DNA of 8,758 nt from Acidobacteriota bacterium (GTDB taxonomy: Bacteria > Acidobacteriota > Terriglobia > Terriglobales > Acidobacteriaceae): contig QIAW01000335.1 in assembly GCA_003225655.1 (NCBI GenBank), positions 12,239 to 20,996 of the forward strand, written 5' to 3'. The notes below the pieces were generated by a model. The model saw only the letters and a program-made list of their open reading frames with translations, was not told the DNA's origin and did no database searches. Position 1 is the stretch's first letter. Each line of letters opens with the position of its first letter. This document shows, in pieces, positions 1 through 7,303 of the stretch. The position numbers and the translations under genes were made by a program.

Positions 1-2854
1 CGTTGACCAGGTAGTTGCTGGTGACGCCGAAGCGGGCCGAGGCCACCTGCTTGATCGCGCTTCGCCGCAAATCACCGTTGGAATCAGGCTTAAATCGCGC
101 CTCGTCCTCGCCGCCCTCCCCGGTATTGGACTTTCCGCCCATGCGGTTCATGGCGATGGCCAGTGTTTCGTGCGCTTCTTTGCTGATGGAGCCGAACGAC
201 ATTGCGCCCGTGGCAAACCGCTTCACGATCTCGGAAGCGGGCTCCACGTCGTTGAGCGGAATCGGCGGGCCGGCTGGCTTAAAATCGAGCATGCCGCGCA
301 ACATCAGGAAATCGCGGTTCTGCTGGTTGACGATGTTCGCGAATTCCTGGAAGGTTTCAAATTTCGACTGTTGCACAGCATGTTGCAGCTTGCTGACCGT
401 CGACGGATTCAAAAGATGCCGTTCGCCGCGAATACGGTATTGATAGTCGCCGCCGACACGGAGTTCCGTCTCTGATTCGTTGCGCGGCTGCATGGCAAAC
501 TGGTGCTTCATCAGCGATTCGCGCGCCAGGGTTGCGATACCGATCCCTTCAATTCTTGACGCCGTACCGGTGAAGTAACGTTCCACCAGCGAGCGATTCA
601 GGCCGATGGCTTCGAAGATCTGGGCGCCCTGGTAGCTCTGCAGGGTAGAGATTCCCATTTTGGAAAAAGTCTTCAGCAGGCCTTTGTCGATGGCCTTCAT
701 ATAGCTCTTGAAGACCTTGTCCCATGAGTAATCGGCGGAGAATGCTCCGTCCTTGTACATATCTTCCAGGGTCTCAATGGCAAGATATGGATTCACCGCG
801 CTTGCCCCGTAGCCAAGGAGCAGCGCAAAGTGCATGACCTCGCGCGGCTCACCCGATTCGACGATCAGGGCGACCTGGTTGCGGGTTTTCTCGCGCACCA
901 GGTGGTTGTGCACCGCTGAGAGCGCCAGCAGGCTGGGGATGGGAGCATGCTCTTCATCGACACCCCGGTCCGAGAGAATGAGCAGGGTATAACCCGATTC
1001 GGACTTCGCCAGTTCCTCTTCTCCGCCTTCGATGCGGAAGAGCGTGGGCAGCGTAGTGGCCAGAAAGTCGCCCCAGCTTACGCGGCGCAGCTTCTCCAGC
1101 CTCCAATTGGAGATGATGGGATGGCGCAGCTTCAGCGTGTGGCAGTTTTTCGGCTTCTCGTCGAGGATGTTTCCTTCAGAGCCGATGTAGCTGCTCAGCG
1201 ACATCACCAGGTCTTCGCGGATGGAATCAATCGCCGGATTCGTCACCTGCGCAAATGTCTGTTTGAAGTAGCTGAACAGCAGTTGCGGTATGTCTGACAG
1301 ACAGGCGAGCGGCGTATCGATGCCCATCGAACCAACCGGCTCTTCGGCCTTCAGGGCCGCAGGATGCAGAATGGTCTTCAGGTCTTCATCGGTATATCCG
1401 AAGGCGCGCTGGCGGGTCAGCAGAGTTCCGTGATCAAGCGAGTGCACGTGCCTTGGGCTGGGAAGATGGTCCAGGGTGATCTGGTTTTCCTTCATCCACT
1501 GGGCGTAGGGCTGCCGCGCTGCAAGCTGCTTTTTGATCTCATCATCTGAGATCAGGCGCTTCTCTTCGGTATCCACCAGCAGCATGCGACCGGGAGCAAG
1601 CCGGCCCTTCATGCGGATCTCTTCCGGTTTGATGGGCAGCACTCCAGTTTCCGACGCCATAACCACCAGGCCGTCGTGGGTCACAAGATAACGTCCAGGT
1701 CTCAGCCCGTTGCGGTCAAGCTTGGCGCCGATAACGCGTCCGTCGGTGAATGCTACTGCCGCCGGTCCGTCCCACGGCTCCATCAAAGATGCATGGTATT
1801 CGTAAAAAGCCTTCACATCTTCCGGCATGGTGGCGTCGCGCTCCCATGCCTCGGGAATCAGCATTGACATCACGTGCGGCAGGCTTCTTCCTGCCAGAGT
1901 AAGCAGTTCGACCGCATTATCGAGCATGGCGGAGTCGCTGCCGCCCGGCGTAATGATGGGGAACAGCTTCTTCATGTCATCGCCGAAAAGCGGGGAGGCG
2001 AGCACCGATTGCCGCGCGTACATCCAGTTCACGTTGCCGCGCAGCGTGTTGATCTCGCCGTTGTGGCAGACGTAGCGATAAGGATGGGCCAGTTGCCAGC
2101 TCGGGAACGTGTTGGTCGAAAAGCGCTGGTGCACCAGACATAGCGCGCTGGTGACTGCGGCGTCCGAGAGCTCGGTGTAGAAGTGCGGAATCTGCGGCGC
2201 CAGCAGCAGTCCCTTGTAGACAATGGTGCGCGAAGAAAGTGATGGGACGTAGAAAAACTCTTTCTCCTTCAGGTCTGACTCCGCGACCGCAGCCTCTGCC
2301 AGCTTGCGCACCACGTACAGTTTGCGCTCCAGCGCGTCTTGGTCCATTCCCGGAGCACGGCGGATAAAAATCTGCTCAATATAAGGTTGCGAGTTGCGCG
2401 CGACCCGGCCGATCATGTTTCCATCGATAGGCGTATCGCGCCACCCCAGGACTGCCAGCCCCTCTTCTTTGGCGATCCTCTCCAGGATGCCGGCGCACAG
2501 CATGCGCTCCTGCGGATCCACGGGAAGAAAGATCATCCCCACCCCGTACTCGCCGGGTGCGGGCAGGGTGAAGCCAATGCGTGCGCATTCGCGGGCAAAG
2601 AACGCGTGCGGAATCTGAATCAGGATTCCCGCGCCGTCACCCGTCCCCGGATCGCAGCCACAGGCGCCGCGATGGGTGAGATTGATCAGCACCTGGATGC
2701 CCTTCAGCACGATGTCGTGAGATTTCTGGCCGTCGATGCTGGCAACGAACCCGATGCCGCAGGCGTCATGCTCATGCCGGGGGCAATATAATCCCTGCGC
2801 CTCAGGTATCTTCAACATGGGATAGTGCAGTCTGGTTTTGTTCTCGATGCTCAT
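1..2854 (-). CDS. gltB: Glutamate synthase large (alpha) subunit, N-terminal part; runs off the left edge
   Basis: The subunit takes the amide nitrogen of glutamine and transfers it to 2-oxoglutarate, giving two glutamates; in bacteria it works in the cytoplasm with a reductase subunit (GltD). The 951 visible codons read without stop or frameshift. Residues 32-36 (CGIGF) place the expected catalytic N-terminal cysteine of the class II glutamine amidotransferase domain at Cys32, so about 31 residues would be removed as a propeptide. The HGRG-like block THRGACGCDPGTGDGAG follows, then VHQRFSTNTFPSW (His242 onward) and NGEINTLRG (from Asn265). The central domain follows, and the FMN-binding synthase domain begins around MSFGSISKEAHE (from Met885) and GGKSNTGEGGE. 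Full-length relatives have about 1,500 residues, so roughly the last third, including the expected 3Fe-4S cysteines, lies outside the window. The ATG at 2854 (MSIENKTRLHYP) is the only sensible start near the conserved cysteine; its Shine-Dalgarno match is poor. A terminator-like hairpin sits just upstream. Confidence 0.96.
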   Translation of the reverse strand, partial: MSIENKTRLHYPMLKIPEAQGLYCPRHEHDACGIGFVASIDGQKSHDIVLKGIQVLINLTHRGACGCDPGTGDGAGILIQIPHAFFARECARIGFTLPAPGEYGVGMIFLPVDPQERMLCAGILERIAKEEGLAVLGWRDTPIDGNMIGRVARNSQPYIEQIFIRRAPGMDQDALERKLYVVRKLAEAAVAESDLKEKEFFYVPSLSSRTIVYKGLLLAPQIPHFYTELSDAAVTSALCLVHQRFSTNTFPSWQLAHPYRYVCHNGEINTLRGNVNWMYARQSVLASPLFGDDMKKLFPIITPGGSDSAMLDNAVELLTLAGRSLPHVMSMLIPEAWERDATMPEDVKAFYEYHASLMEPWDGPAAVAFTDGRVIGAKLDRNGLRPGRYLVTHDGLVVMASETGVLPIKPEEIRMKGRLAPGRMLLVDTEEKRLISDDEIKKQLAARQPYAQWMKENQITLDHLPSPRHVHSLDHGTLLTRQRAFGYTDEDLKTILHPAALKAEEPVGSMGIDTPLACLSDIPQLLFSYFKQTFAQVTNPAIDSIREDLVMSLSSYIGSEGNILDEKPKNCHTLKLRHPIISNWRLEKLRRVSWGDFLATTLPTLFRIEGGEEELAKSESGYTLLILSDRGVDEEHAPIPSLLALSAVHNHLVREKTRNQVALIVESGEPREVMHFALLLGYGASAVNPYLAIETLEDMYKDGAFSADYSWDKVFKSYMKAIDKGLLKTFSKMGISTLQSYQGAQIFEAIGLNRSLVERYFTGTASRIEGIGIATLARESLMKHQFAMQPRNESETELRVGGDYQYRIRGERHLLNPSTVSKLQHAVQQSKFETFQEFANIVNQQNRDFLMLRGMLDFKPAGPPIPLNDVEPASEIVKRFATGAMSFGSISKEAHETLAIAMNRMGGKSNTGEGGEDEARFKPDSNGDLRRSAIKQVASARFGVTSNYLVN

Positions 2855-2872
2855 GCTTAATTCAACTCAGAC

Positions 2873-2918
2873 AAAAACGACAAGGACCGCGCCGTCTTTC
2901 GTTCGGCACTTCCTTGTC
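2873..2918 (-). terminator. Terminator-like hairpin with T5 tract in the gltB leader (possible attenuator)
   Basis: Read on the minus strand, GACAAGGA (2918-2911) pairs perfectly with TCCTTGTC (2886-2879). An inner stem GCCG/CGGC (2907-2904 with 2894-2891) sits around a nine-base loop. A single G and then TTTTT (2877-2873) follow the outer stem. This is the form of an intrinsic terminator, yet it ends only 18 bases before the gltB start codon, in the same direction. It could end a transcript from upstream, or act as a conditional attenuator of gltB. The hairpin itself is seen directly; the regulatory role is inferred. Confidence 0.55.
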
Positions 2919-2989
2919 CGGTGAACCTCGGAATTGCTCTTCAGATGGTTATTAAATAGTAACCCATGCTGGGCTACCTAACACTCATA

Positions 2990-3017
2990 AATATATAACG
3001 GACTTCAGTTCCCACAA
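2990..3017 (-). promoter_or_regulatory. gltB: Possible sigma-70-type promoter for gltB
   Basis: On the minus strand, TTGTGG (3017-3012) is followed after 16 bases by TATATT (2995-2990). The -10 element matches the consensus at five of six positions, but the -35 matches at only three. It would start transcription near 2983, giving a leader of about 130 bases that contains the terminator-like hairpin. The A+T-rich surroundings make chance matches likely. Confidence 0.33.
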
Positions 3018-3102
3018 CCGGTTTCACAAATCAGTTTTTCGGATATGAAAGAGAAGTTTTTTTGATAGATGAATCCTGGGAACACTAGAGAGCTGAAAAG
3101 TA

Positions 3103-3120
3103 CTGAGAATCCAGTCTCAG
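3103..3120 (-). terminator. Weak hairpin downstream of the small exported-protein gene
   Basis: CTGAGA and TCTCAG form a perfect six-base stem with a six-base loop. On the minus strand the hairpin is followed by TACTTTTC, a short T tract, and it lies about 65 bases after the stop of the gene ending at 3186. It may act as a weak terminator, but the stem is short and A+T-rich enough that chance is a real alternative. Confidence 0.25.
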
Positions 3121-3185
3121 AAAGAATTGGAAGCACGCTAGCAGGTTCGCAACCGGCAGGCACATAGGACGTGGGACTTAGCGTT

Positions 3186-3581
3186 CTAGCCCTTAGTGCA
3201 AACCCGCATTGGCACGCCGCCGTAATAGATGATTCCGCAAAACGTCGGTGGTCCGCCCGGTACCGGGACCTGTTCCAGGAATTGTGGACGTGTTTCCAGA
3301 AATCTCACTTGTCCTGCAGGCAGACAAGCTGACGACGCTACATTCAATCTGGGCCAGCGCGCCGTTGGCTTCGACAGGTGAAGCTGGAAATTCGGCCCCG
3401 CTGCGGGAGCTTGACCGCAAGTTGAAGAGACGGCCTTCGGAATCGTGTTCGGCGAAACCGAAGCACCTTCTGCCGACTGCGCTCCAGCAAAGGGAGCGCG
3501 GATTTGAACCAATAGAATGACACAAGCTGCTATTCGCGTGAAAAGATACATACATCCCTTAAACAAATTTCTGCCAAACAT
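3186..3581 (-). CDS. Small exported four-cysteine protein of unknown function
   Basis: I do not recognise this 131-residue protein. Its N-terminus reads as a Sec signal peptide: basic residues (R4, K8, R16), a hydrophobic core near 18-27 (AACVILLVQI), and a likely cleavage site after AGAQS around residue 36. The mature part is about 95 residues, rich in proline and glycine, with cysteines at 55, 86, 115 and 128, enough for two disulfides in the periplasm or outside the cell. It ends in a Gly/Tyr-rich tail with Cys115 and Cys128. The start is uncertain: ATG at 3581 has little Shine-Dalgarno, while Met11 (ATG at 3551) is preceded by AAGGGA and still leaves a good signal peptide. It begins 36 bases after the rpsA stop, with no terminator seen between them, so readthrough from rpsA is possible. 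The signal peptide favours this frame over the other open frames here. Confidence 0.55.
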   Translation of the reverse strand: MFGRNLFKGCMYLFTRIAACVILLVQIRAPFAGAQSAEGASVSPNTIPKAVSSTCGQAPAAGPNFQLHLSKPTARWPRLNVASSACLPAGQVRFLETRPQFLEQVPVPGGPPTFCGIIYYGGVPMRVCTKG

Positions 3582-3617
3582 CTTAAGCTATGCGAGTTGA
3601 CATGGGCTGCCAGACAT

Positions 3618-5342
3618 CTACGCCAACTCCAACTCAATCTTCTTCGCGGCCGCATCCAGCCGGGCGATGCGGAAGCTGCGAATCTGCCCGGCGCGGGCGG
3701 CTTCTTTCTTCGCGTTCGCTTCGTTGGGTGAAGTCCCGCTTTTCCAGCGCGCCTGCAACATGGAACTCAGCGCCGACAGGTCAGGCTTTGACCCCGACTG
3801 CGCCGGTTCAGGCTGCGTGGTTTCACTCTTAGCCGCACTCGCCGGCATTCGGCATATAGCCTGCACCCCTTCGCCCAGCTCTACACGGGCGTTGCCGCCA
3901 GTAACCTCGATCATGCGGCCGGTGACCACGTCGCCTTCCTTGTGCTCAGCCAGGTATTCGTCCATGCCGCTGGGGACCAACTGCTTCATGCTTAACCGCA
4001 ACTGCCGCTTTTCCTTATCGATTGCCAGCACCTGTGCTTTGACGGTTTGTCCGAGCCTCAACATGTCTTGCGGGTGATTGATTCTCTTCTCGGCGCTCAT
4101 CTCGCTGATGTGAATCATGCCTTCGACACCCTCGGCGAGCTGCACGAAGGCCCCGAACTTGGTAATGCTGGTCACCGGCCCTTCGATGGCCGAGCCCACG
4201 GGGAACTTCTGCGCCACCTCGGCCCAGGGATCGCCCAATGCCTGCTTGAGCCCGAGGGAGATGCGGCGTTCGCCAGTGTTCACGCCCAGAATCACTGCTT
4301 CCACGGTTTCGCCCGGTTTCACCACATCGCTCGGCCTGCGCACCTTTTTGGCCCATGACATTTCAGAAATATGGATCAGCCCTTCGATCCCGGGTTCAAG
4401 TTCCACAAACACTCCGAAGTCGACGATGCGGGTCACCACGCCGTGTACGCGCTCCCCGGTCTTGTATTTTTCCGGGACCGCCTCCCACGGATGCGGTTCC
4501 AGTTGCTTCATGCCCACAGCGATGCGCCGCTTGTCGGGATCAGTGCTTATCTTGAGCACTTTAACTTCGATCTGCTGGCCCACGGTAAGCACATCCGCCG
4601 GCTTGTTGACCCGGCCCCAAGAAATTTCACCCACGTGCAGCAGCGCGTCCACGCCGCCAATATCGACAAACGCTCCATACTCGGTCAGGCTTCGAATAAC
4701 ACCGCTCACCGTCTCGCCTTCCTTGAGCTCCCCGTAGCGGCGGTCTTTAGCCACCCGCTCTTCTTCTTCAGCGATGGCGCGGCGGTCCACGACTACGTCT
4801 TCTTCGGTCACATCAAGCTTGGTGATGCGGCAGCGTATCTCCTGCCCCACCAGCTTTTCCATCTCGGCGGCGTCGCGGGTGCCGCTGCGCGATGCCGGCA
4901 TGAATGCCCGCACGCCCACATCCACGCTCAACCCGCCTTTGACTACGGCCGTCACCGTGCCCAGGATGGCCGCCTTCTCGGCAAAAGCCTTCTCCAGCGC
5001 CGGCCAATCGGTGGGCCGCTCGACTTTGCCGCGGGAAAGCTCATAGTAGCCGTCGGGATCGCGTCCTTTGACGGTGACCCGCAGCTTGTCCCCGGGTTTT
5101 ACGGTTTCGCCGGCGCTTTGGAAAGTTGCCAGCGGCAGGATGCCTTCGCTCTTGTAGCCGATATCAACAAGGACCGAGTCGGCAGTAATGGCGACCACCG
5201 TGCCTTCGCGTCCTTTGTTGGCGTCTTCCGCTTTGCGCGAACGGCTCTTTTCGTGTTGAGAAAGAAGGTCGCCGAATGACTCTTCGGTCTCGCTAACAGG
5301 TTGGGTGCTGGGTTGGGATTCAGGAATGCTCGGATCAGACAT
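3618..5342 (-). CDS. rpsA: 30S ribosomal protein S1
   Basis: S1 binds mRNA on the small ribosomal subunit and helps it load structured or weakly Shine-Dalgarno-led messages. Counting from the in-frame TTG at 5360, six S1 (OB-fold) domains are visible at about 49-112, 130-197, 214-286, 301-373, 388-460, and a divergent sixth split between 475-506 and 556-580. Domains 3-5 are the most typical, with YGAFVDI, FGVFVEL and FGAFVQL followed by LHVGEISW, IHISEMSW and IHISEMS. I chose the ATG at 5342 (MSDPSIPES, 574 residues) because the six extra TTG-started codons add nothing recognisable. Neither start has a strong Shine-Dalgarno, which is common for rpsA. The acidic Ser/Glu-rich N-terminal tail is longer than in E. 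coli S1 (557 residues). The sixth domain is interrupted by about 50 low-complexity residues containing LSALSSMLQARWK. No cmk gene lies upstream, unlike in many bacteria. Confidence 0.95.
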   Translation of the reverse strand: MSDPSIPESQPSTQPVSETEESFGDLLSQHEKSRSRKAEDANKGREGTVVAITADSVLVDIGYKSEGILPLATFQSAGETVKPGDKLRVTVKGRDPDGYYELSRGKVERPTDWPALEKAFAEKAAILGTVTAVVKGGLSVDVGVRAFMPASRSGTRDAAEMEKLVGQEIRCRITKLDVTEEDVVVDRRAIAEEEERVAKDRRYGELKEGETVSGVIRSLTEYGAFVDIGGVDALLHVGEISWGRVNKPADVLTVGQQIEVKVLKISTDPDKRRIAVGMKQLEPHPWEAVPEKYKTGERVHGVVTRIVDFGVFVELEPGIEGLIHISEMSWAKKVRRPSDVVKPGETVEAVILGVNTGERRISLGLKQALGDPWAEVAQKFPVGSAIEGPVTSITKFGAFVQLAEGVEGMIHISEMSAEKRINHPQDMLRLGQTVKAQVLAIDKEKRQLRLSMKQLVPSGMDEYLAEHKEGDVVTGRMIEVTGGNARVELGEGVQAICRMPASAAKSETTQPEPAQSGSKPDLSALSSMLQARWKSGTSPNEANAKKEAARAGQIRSFRIARLDAAAKKIELELA

Positions 5343-5473
5343 AACAGGTGACAGTCTCAATGTGGAGTAATCCCATTAGGATAACACCGTGCATGCTTCT
5401 TTGCTGATGGCCATTGGGAGCTGCAACATAGCGTGGCCGACTGGAGTGAGCGGACAGTTTTGGTAGCGGTAAG

Positions 5474-5487
5474 GCTGAAAATTCAGC
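5474..5487. repeat. Near-perfect palindrome upstream of rpsA
   Basis: GCTGAAAATTCAGC has six-base arms GCTGAA/TTCAGC around AA. Flanking GTAGC (5463-5467) and GCTAC (5486-5490) could pair outside it. It lies about 130 bases before the rpsA start, between that gene and the upstream gene's 3' hairpin. It could be a protein-binding site for rpsA control, but no factor is suggested by the sequence. Confidence 0.35.
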
Positions 5488-5502
5488 TACTTCTAGAAAT
5501 CT

Positions 5503-5527
5503 GCGAAAGGGTGTGCGGCCCTCTCGC
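5503..5527 (-). terminator. Hairpin after the 576-aa exported-protein gene
   Basis: On the minus strand GCGAGAGGG (5527-5519) pairs with CCCTTTCGC (5511-5503) over nine positions, one of them a G-U pair, around a seven-base loop. It begins 15 bases after the stop of the gene ending at 5543, where a terminator or 3' mRNA-stabilising hairpin belongs. Only a broken T-containing run (AGATTTCT) follows, so it is not a textbook intrinsic terminator. Confidence 0.45.
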
Positions 5528-5542
5528 GTCAGTATTCAGGTT

Positions 5543-7273
5543 TTAGGGTTGGAACGTAGCATCAATGACGATGCCGTTGGCATCCGTAATCAGAGTTACG
5601 GGGTCCGGTTGTCCCAGCAGGTCTGCGCAATTGAGCAGCTCATAGCTGCCCACGAAGCGTTGCGCCATAAAGGTAAAGAGAGAGTTCGCAATGTTGGGGA
5701 ACGGCGACCGAAAAACGGTAAGTTGGGGCCGATCCAATATCATTTTGTTGATTTGGATCTTTCGCATATTGCTGCAGTAGGTCTTCGTGTTTGCATCTGC
5801 CAGCGAAGCCGCTACTGGCTGGTCAACACCTCGCCGATACTCATTGACCCTGGCGAGATCGTTCGGGGTTCCGATGAGTGGGGGATTGAGGACGAAGGGG
5901 TCGCCAGCAGGAATCAGCGCAACCGGAGCCGCCTGATGGGCCCTTGCCTGCAGTTCATTGAGGGGTAATGACGGAGAGTTGTGGCCCGGATTAGTTATAT
6001 CAGGCGACGTCCATGGCGTGCACCCCAGGGCCGGATCGATGAATACGTCCAAGAGGCGGTTGTCGCTGGGATTACCAAAGGTCGTCGAACCCGGAAGTGC
6101 CGCGAGGTTTGCCGCGGTATTCTGGGCCAGTAACCCACCCGGTGTTTTCAGGTACGTGGTGGTCAAGTTGTCGCTTTGGTCCTGATCAACATGGGCAAAG
6201 CTGCGCACCGAGGGACAGGTTTCGCCGTCACTGCCAATCCCCAGATCGGGAACAACCAACTGGCCGGTACTGATGGCGTTGTTGGCCGCGCGAAAGAAAG
6301 CTCCGGCATTGCAATACGCAAACTGTGCCAGGCCCTGATGGCAATTGTTGGCTGTCAATACGGATGCCGGCGCCTGGATGGTCAGGTTGTTGGCGTTGTA
6401 TCCAAACCAGAGAGCCACGATCGCGTTGGGTGGAAGCGTGGGAACCACGGGTGGCGCAGCCGGCGCTGTGCCCTGGTCAATGACGAGTGGGTTATAGACG
6501 GAAATTTGCCCTGTTGCCGGATCAAATATCCCCGCCTGCACAAAGGCCGATTGGTCCGCATTCAATTCATGACACGGACCGTTATCGGGATCTGTGGCTG
6601 TAAACACATAAGGCGTCGCGAGACCTGCGGGCGTAAGTGGGTTATTCGGCATAATGAGCGTGCAGTCAGGGTTCGCCACCTGTGGCGCCTGCGCCGTAAC
6701 TGCGAGGTTGCAGACTCTGAGGGAGCCAGTCGGTTCATCCACAAGGGCCCCCAGCGAATCCAGGTTAAACACGTTGTTCTGCTGGGTGCGGAAGGCGAAG
6801 TTCATGCCGACAACCTGCACCGGCCCCGTCCCCTGTTGCACAGAGATGGAGTACGTATGGGCCACCACGTCTACATCGAGCCTGAAGTGGTAGGTGAGCC
6901 GGGCGTGGTAAGGGATTGTAGACGCCGCCGCATAGGCGCCGTCGTTTCGCGCATCAATATCTCCATTGTGATTGAATCGCACCAGGGTCCCAAACCCGGT
7001 GAGTGCGTTTTGAGTATCGTCCGAGAATGCGACCAGGCTATTGGTGGGACGTGTTGAGGGAGTGGCATCGAATTCAGCCGTGAACTGCGACGACTGCGCG
7101 TCGAAAGCCATATGACTCCAGCCGTTGCCGCCCGTTGCGGTGACACAACCGGCTTGTGCGAATGTAATAACCGGAGTGGCAAGTAGTAGTACTACGCCAA
7201 TGATGATCAGTGACAGTCTTGCGATTGAGGTTGGATTGTTCAGAGATACTTTTACTTTCAGAGGAACTAACAT
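5543..7273 (-). CDS. Exported protein of unknown function: jelly-roll-like N-domain plus uncharacterised Cys-containing C-domain
   Basis: This 576-residue protein has a signal peptide: basic K6, K8 and R19, hydrophobic core 20-33, likely Ala-Gln cleavage at FAQ-AGC near residue 40. The sequence before Cys43 is not a convincing lipobox. Residues about 44-195 look like a beta-sandwich of the LamG/concanavalin type (GWSHMAFDAQ, QFTAEFDATPS, LVRFNHNGDIDARN, YHFRLDVDVVAHTYSISV). Residues about 200-576 form a second region whose best landmarks are IVALWFGYN (285-293), FAYCNAGAFF (318-327), HVDQDQSDN (361-369), IDPALGCTPW (412-421), LNELQARAHQ (438-447) and VALIPAGDP (451-459). Cysteines at 43, 188, 204, 234, 311, 321, 353, 418, 500 and 548 suggest disulfides outside the cytoplasm. 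I recall similar landmark words in uncharacterised fungal secreted proteins but cannot verify it here. No catalytic motif is evident. The ATG at 7273 is fixed by AAGGAGG eight bases upstream, and the gene has its own promoter and 3' hairpin. Confidence 0.85.
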   Translation of the reverse strand: MLVPLKVKVSLNNPTSIARLSLIIIGVVLLLATPVITFAQAGCVTATGGNGWSHMAFDAQSSQFTAEFDATPSTRPTNSLVAFSDDTQNALTGFGTLVRFNHNGDIDARNDGAYAAASTIPYHARLTYHFRLDVDVVAHTYSISVQQGTGPVQVVGMNFAFRTQQNNVFNLDSLGALVDEPTGSLRVCNLAVTAQAPQVANPDCTLIMPNNPLTPAGLATPYVFTATDPDNGPCHELNADQSAFVQAGIFDPATGQISVYNPLVIDQGTAPAAPPVVPTLPPNAIVALWFGYNANNLTIQAPASVLTANNCHQGLAQFAYCNAGAFFRAANNAISTGQLVVPDLGIGSDGETCPSVRSFAHVDQDQSDNLTTTYLKTPGGLLAQNTAANLAALPGSTTFGNPSDNRLLDVFIDPALGCTPWTSPDITNPGHNSPSLPLNELQARAHQAAPVALIPAGDPFVLNPPLIGTPNDLARVNEYRRGVDQPVAASLADANTKTYCSNMRKIQINKMILDRPQLTVFRSPFPNIANSLFTFMAQRFVGSYELLNCADLLGQPDPVTLITDANGIVIDATFQP

Positions 7274-7281
7274 GGGGGGAG

Positions 7282-7288
7282 CCTCCTT
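7282..7288 (-). promoter_or_regulatory. Strong ribosome binding site for the 576-aa exported protein
   Basis: AAGGAGG on the minus strand ends eight bases before the ATG at 7273. It is the best Shine-Dalgarno in the window and settles the start. Together with the near-consensus promoter it suggests high expression when the gene is on. Confidence 0.85.
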
Positions 7289-7303
7289 TTAGGCTTTGGT
7301 TGT

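Larger units (their letters stand above)
2855..3185. other. Intergenic region and leader between gltB and the small exported-protein gene
   Basis: No convincing protein gene is present in this 331-base stretch, which is visibly A+T-richer than its neighbours. On the minus strand it holds a possible promoter for gltB (2990-3017), an imperfect palindrome GGTTATTAAATAGTAACC (2947-2964, matching arms GGTTA/TAACC), a short start-to-stop frame of eight codons (2967-2941, MGYYLITI), and the terminator-like hairpin at 2873-2918. Further upstream, a small inverted repeat at 3103-3120 may end the transcript of the preceding gene. A run of seven T at 3057-3063 has no strong hairpin beside it. Confidence 0.6.

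Noticed and set aside
2870..2935. Glutamine-riboswitch-like words in the gltB leader (GTTCACC followed by GGAAGT on the minus strand).
   Set aside because: The two words occur in the right order, but there is no room for the helix between them and the expected 3' strand (a GAAGGAACG-like segment) is missing. The GGAAGT bases are instead partly used in the terminator-like stem. This is recall of the motif without a covariance search.
3057..3063. Run of seven T on the plus strand as an intrinsic terminator.
   Set aside because: Only a weak TTTCA/TGAAA pairing lies upstream, and no plus-strand gene ends there.
3193..3555. Alternative frames over the small exported-protein gene (minus 3193-3555 and plus 3248-3520).
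   Set aside because: Neither shows a signal peptide or coherent composition, while the 3186-3581 frame has both a signal peptide and regularly spaced cysteines.
4371..5279. A 302-codon plus-strand frame inside rpsA, with a second long one at 4117-4737.
   Set aside because: Both are antisense shadows of rpsA, whose six-domain translation is unmistakable. They carry odd composition and no recognisable domain.
6176..7057. A 293-codon plus-strand frame antisense to the 576-aa exported protein.
   Set aside because: It has no ribosome binding site or domain. The minus-strand gene has a signal peptide, ribosome binding site, promoter and coherent protein composition.
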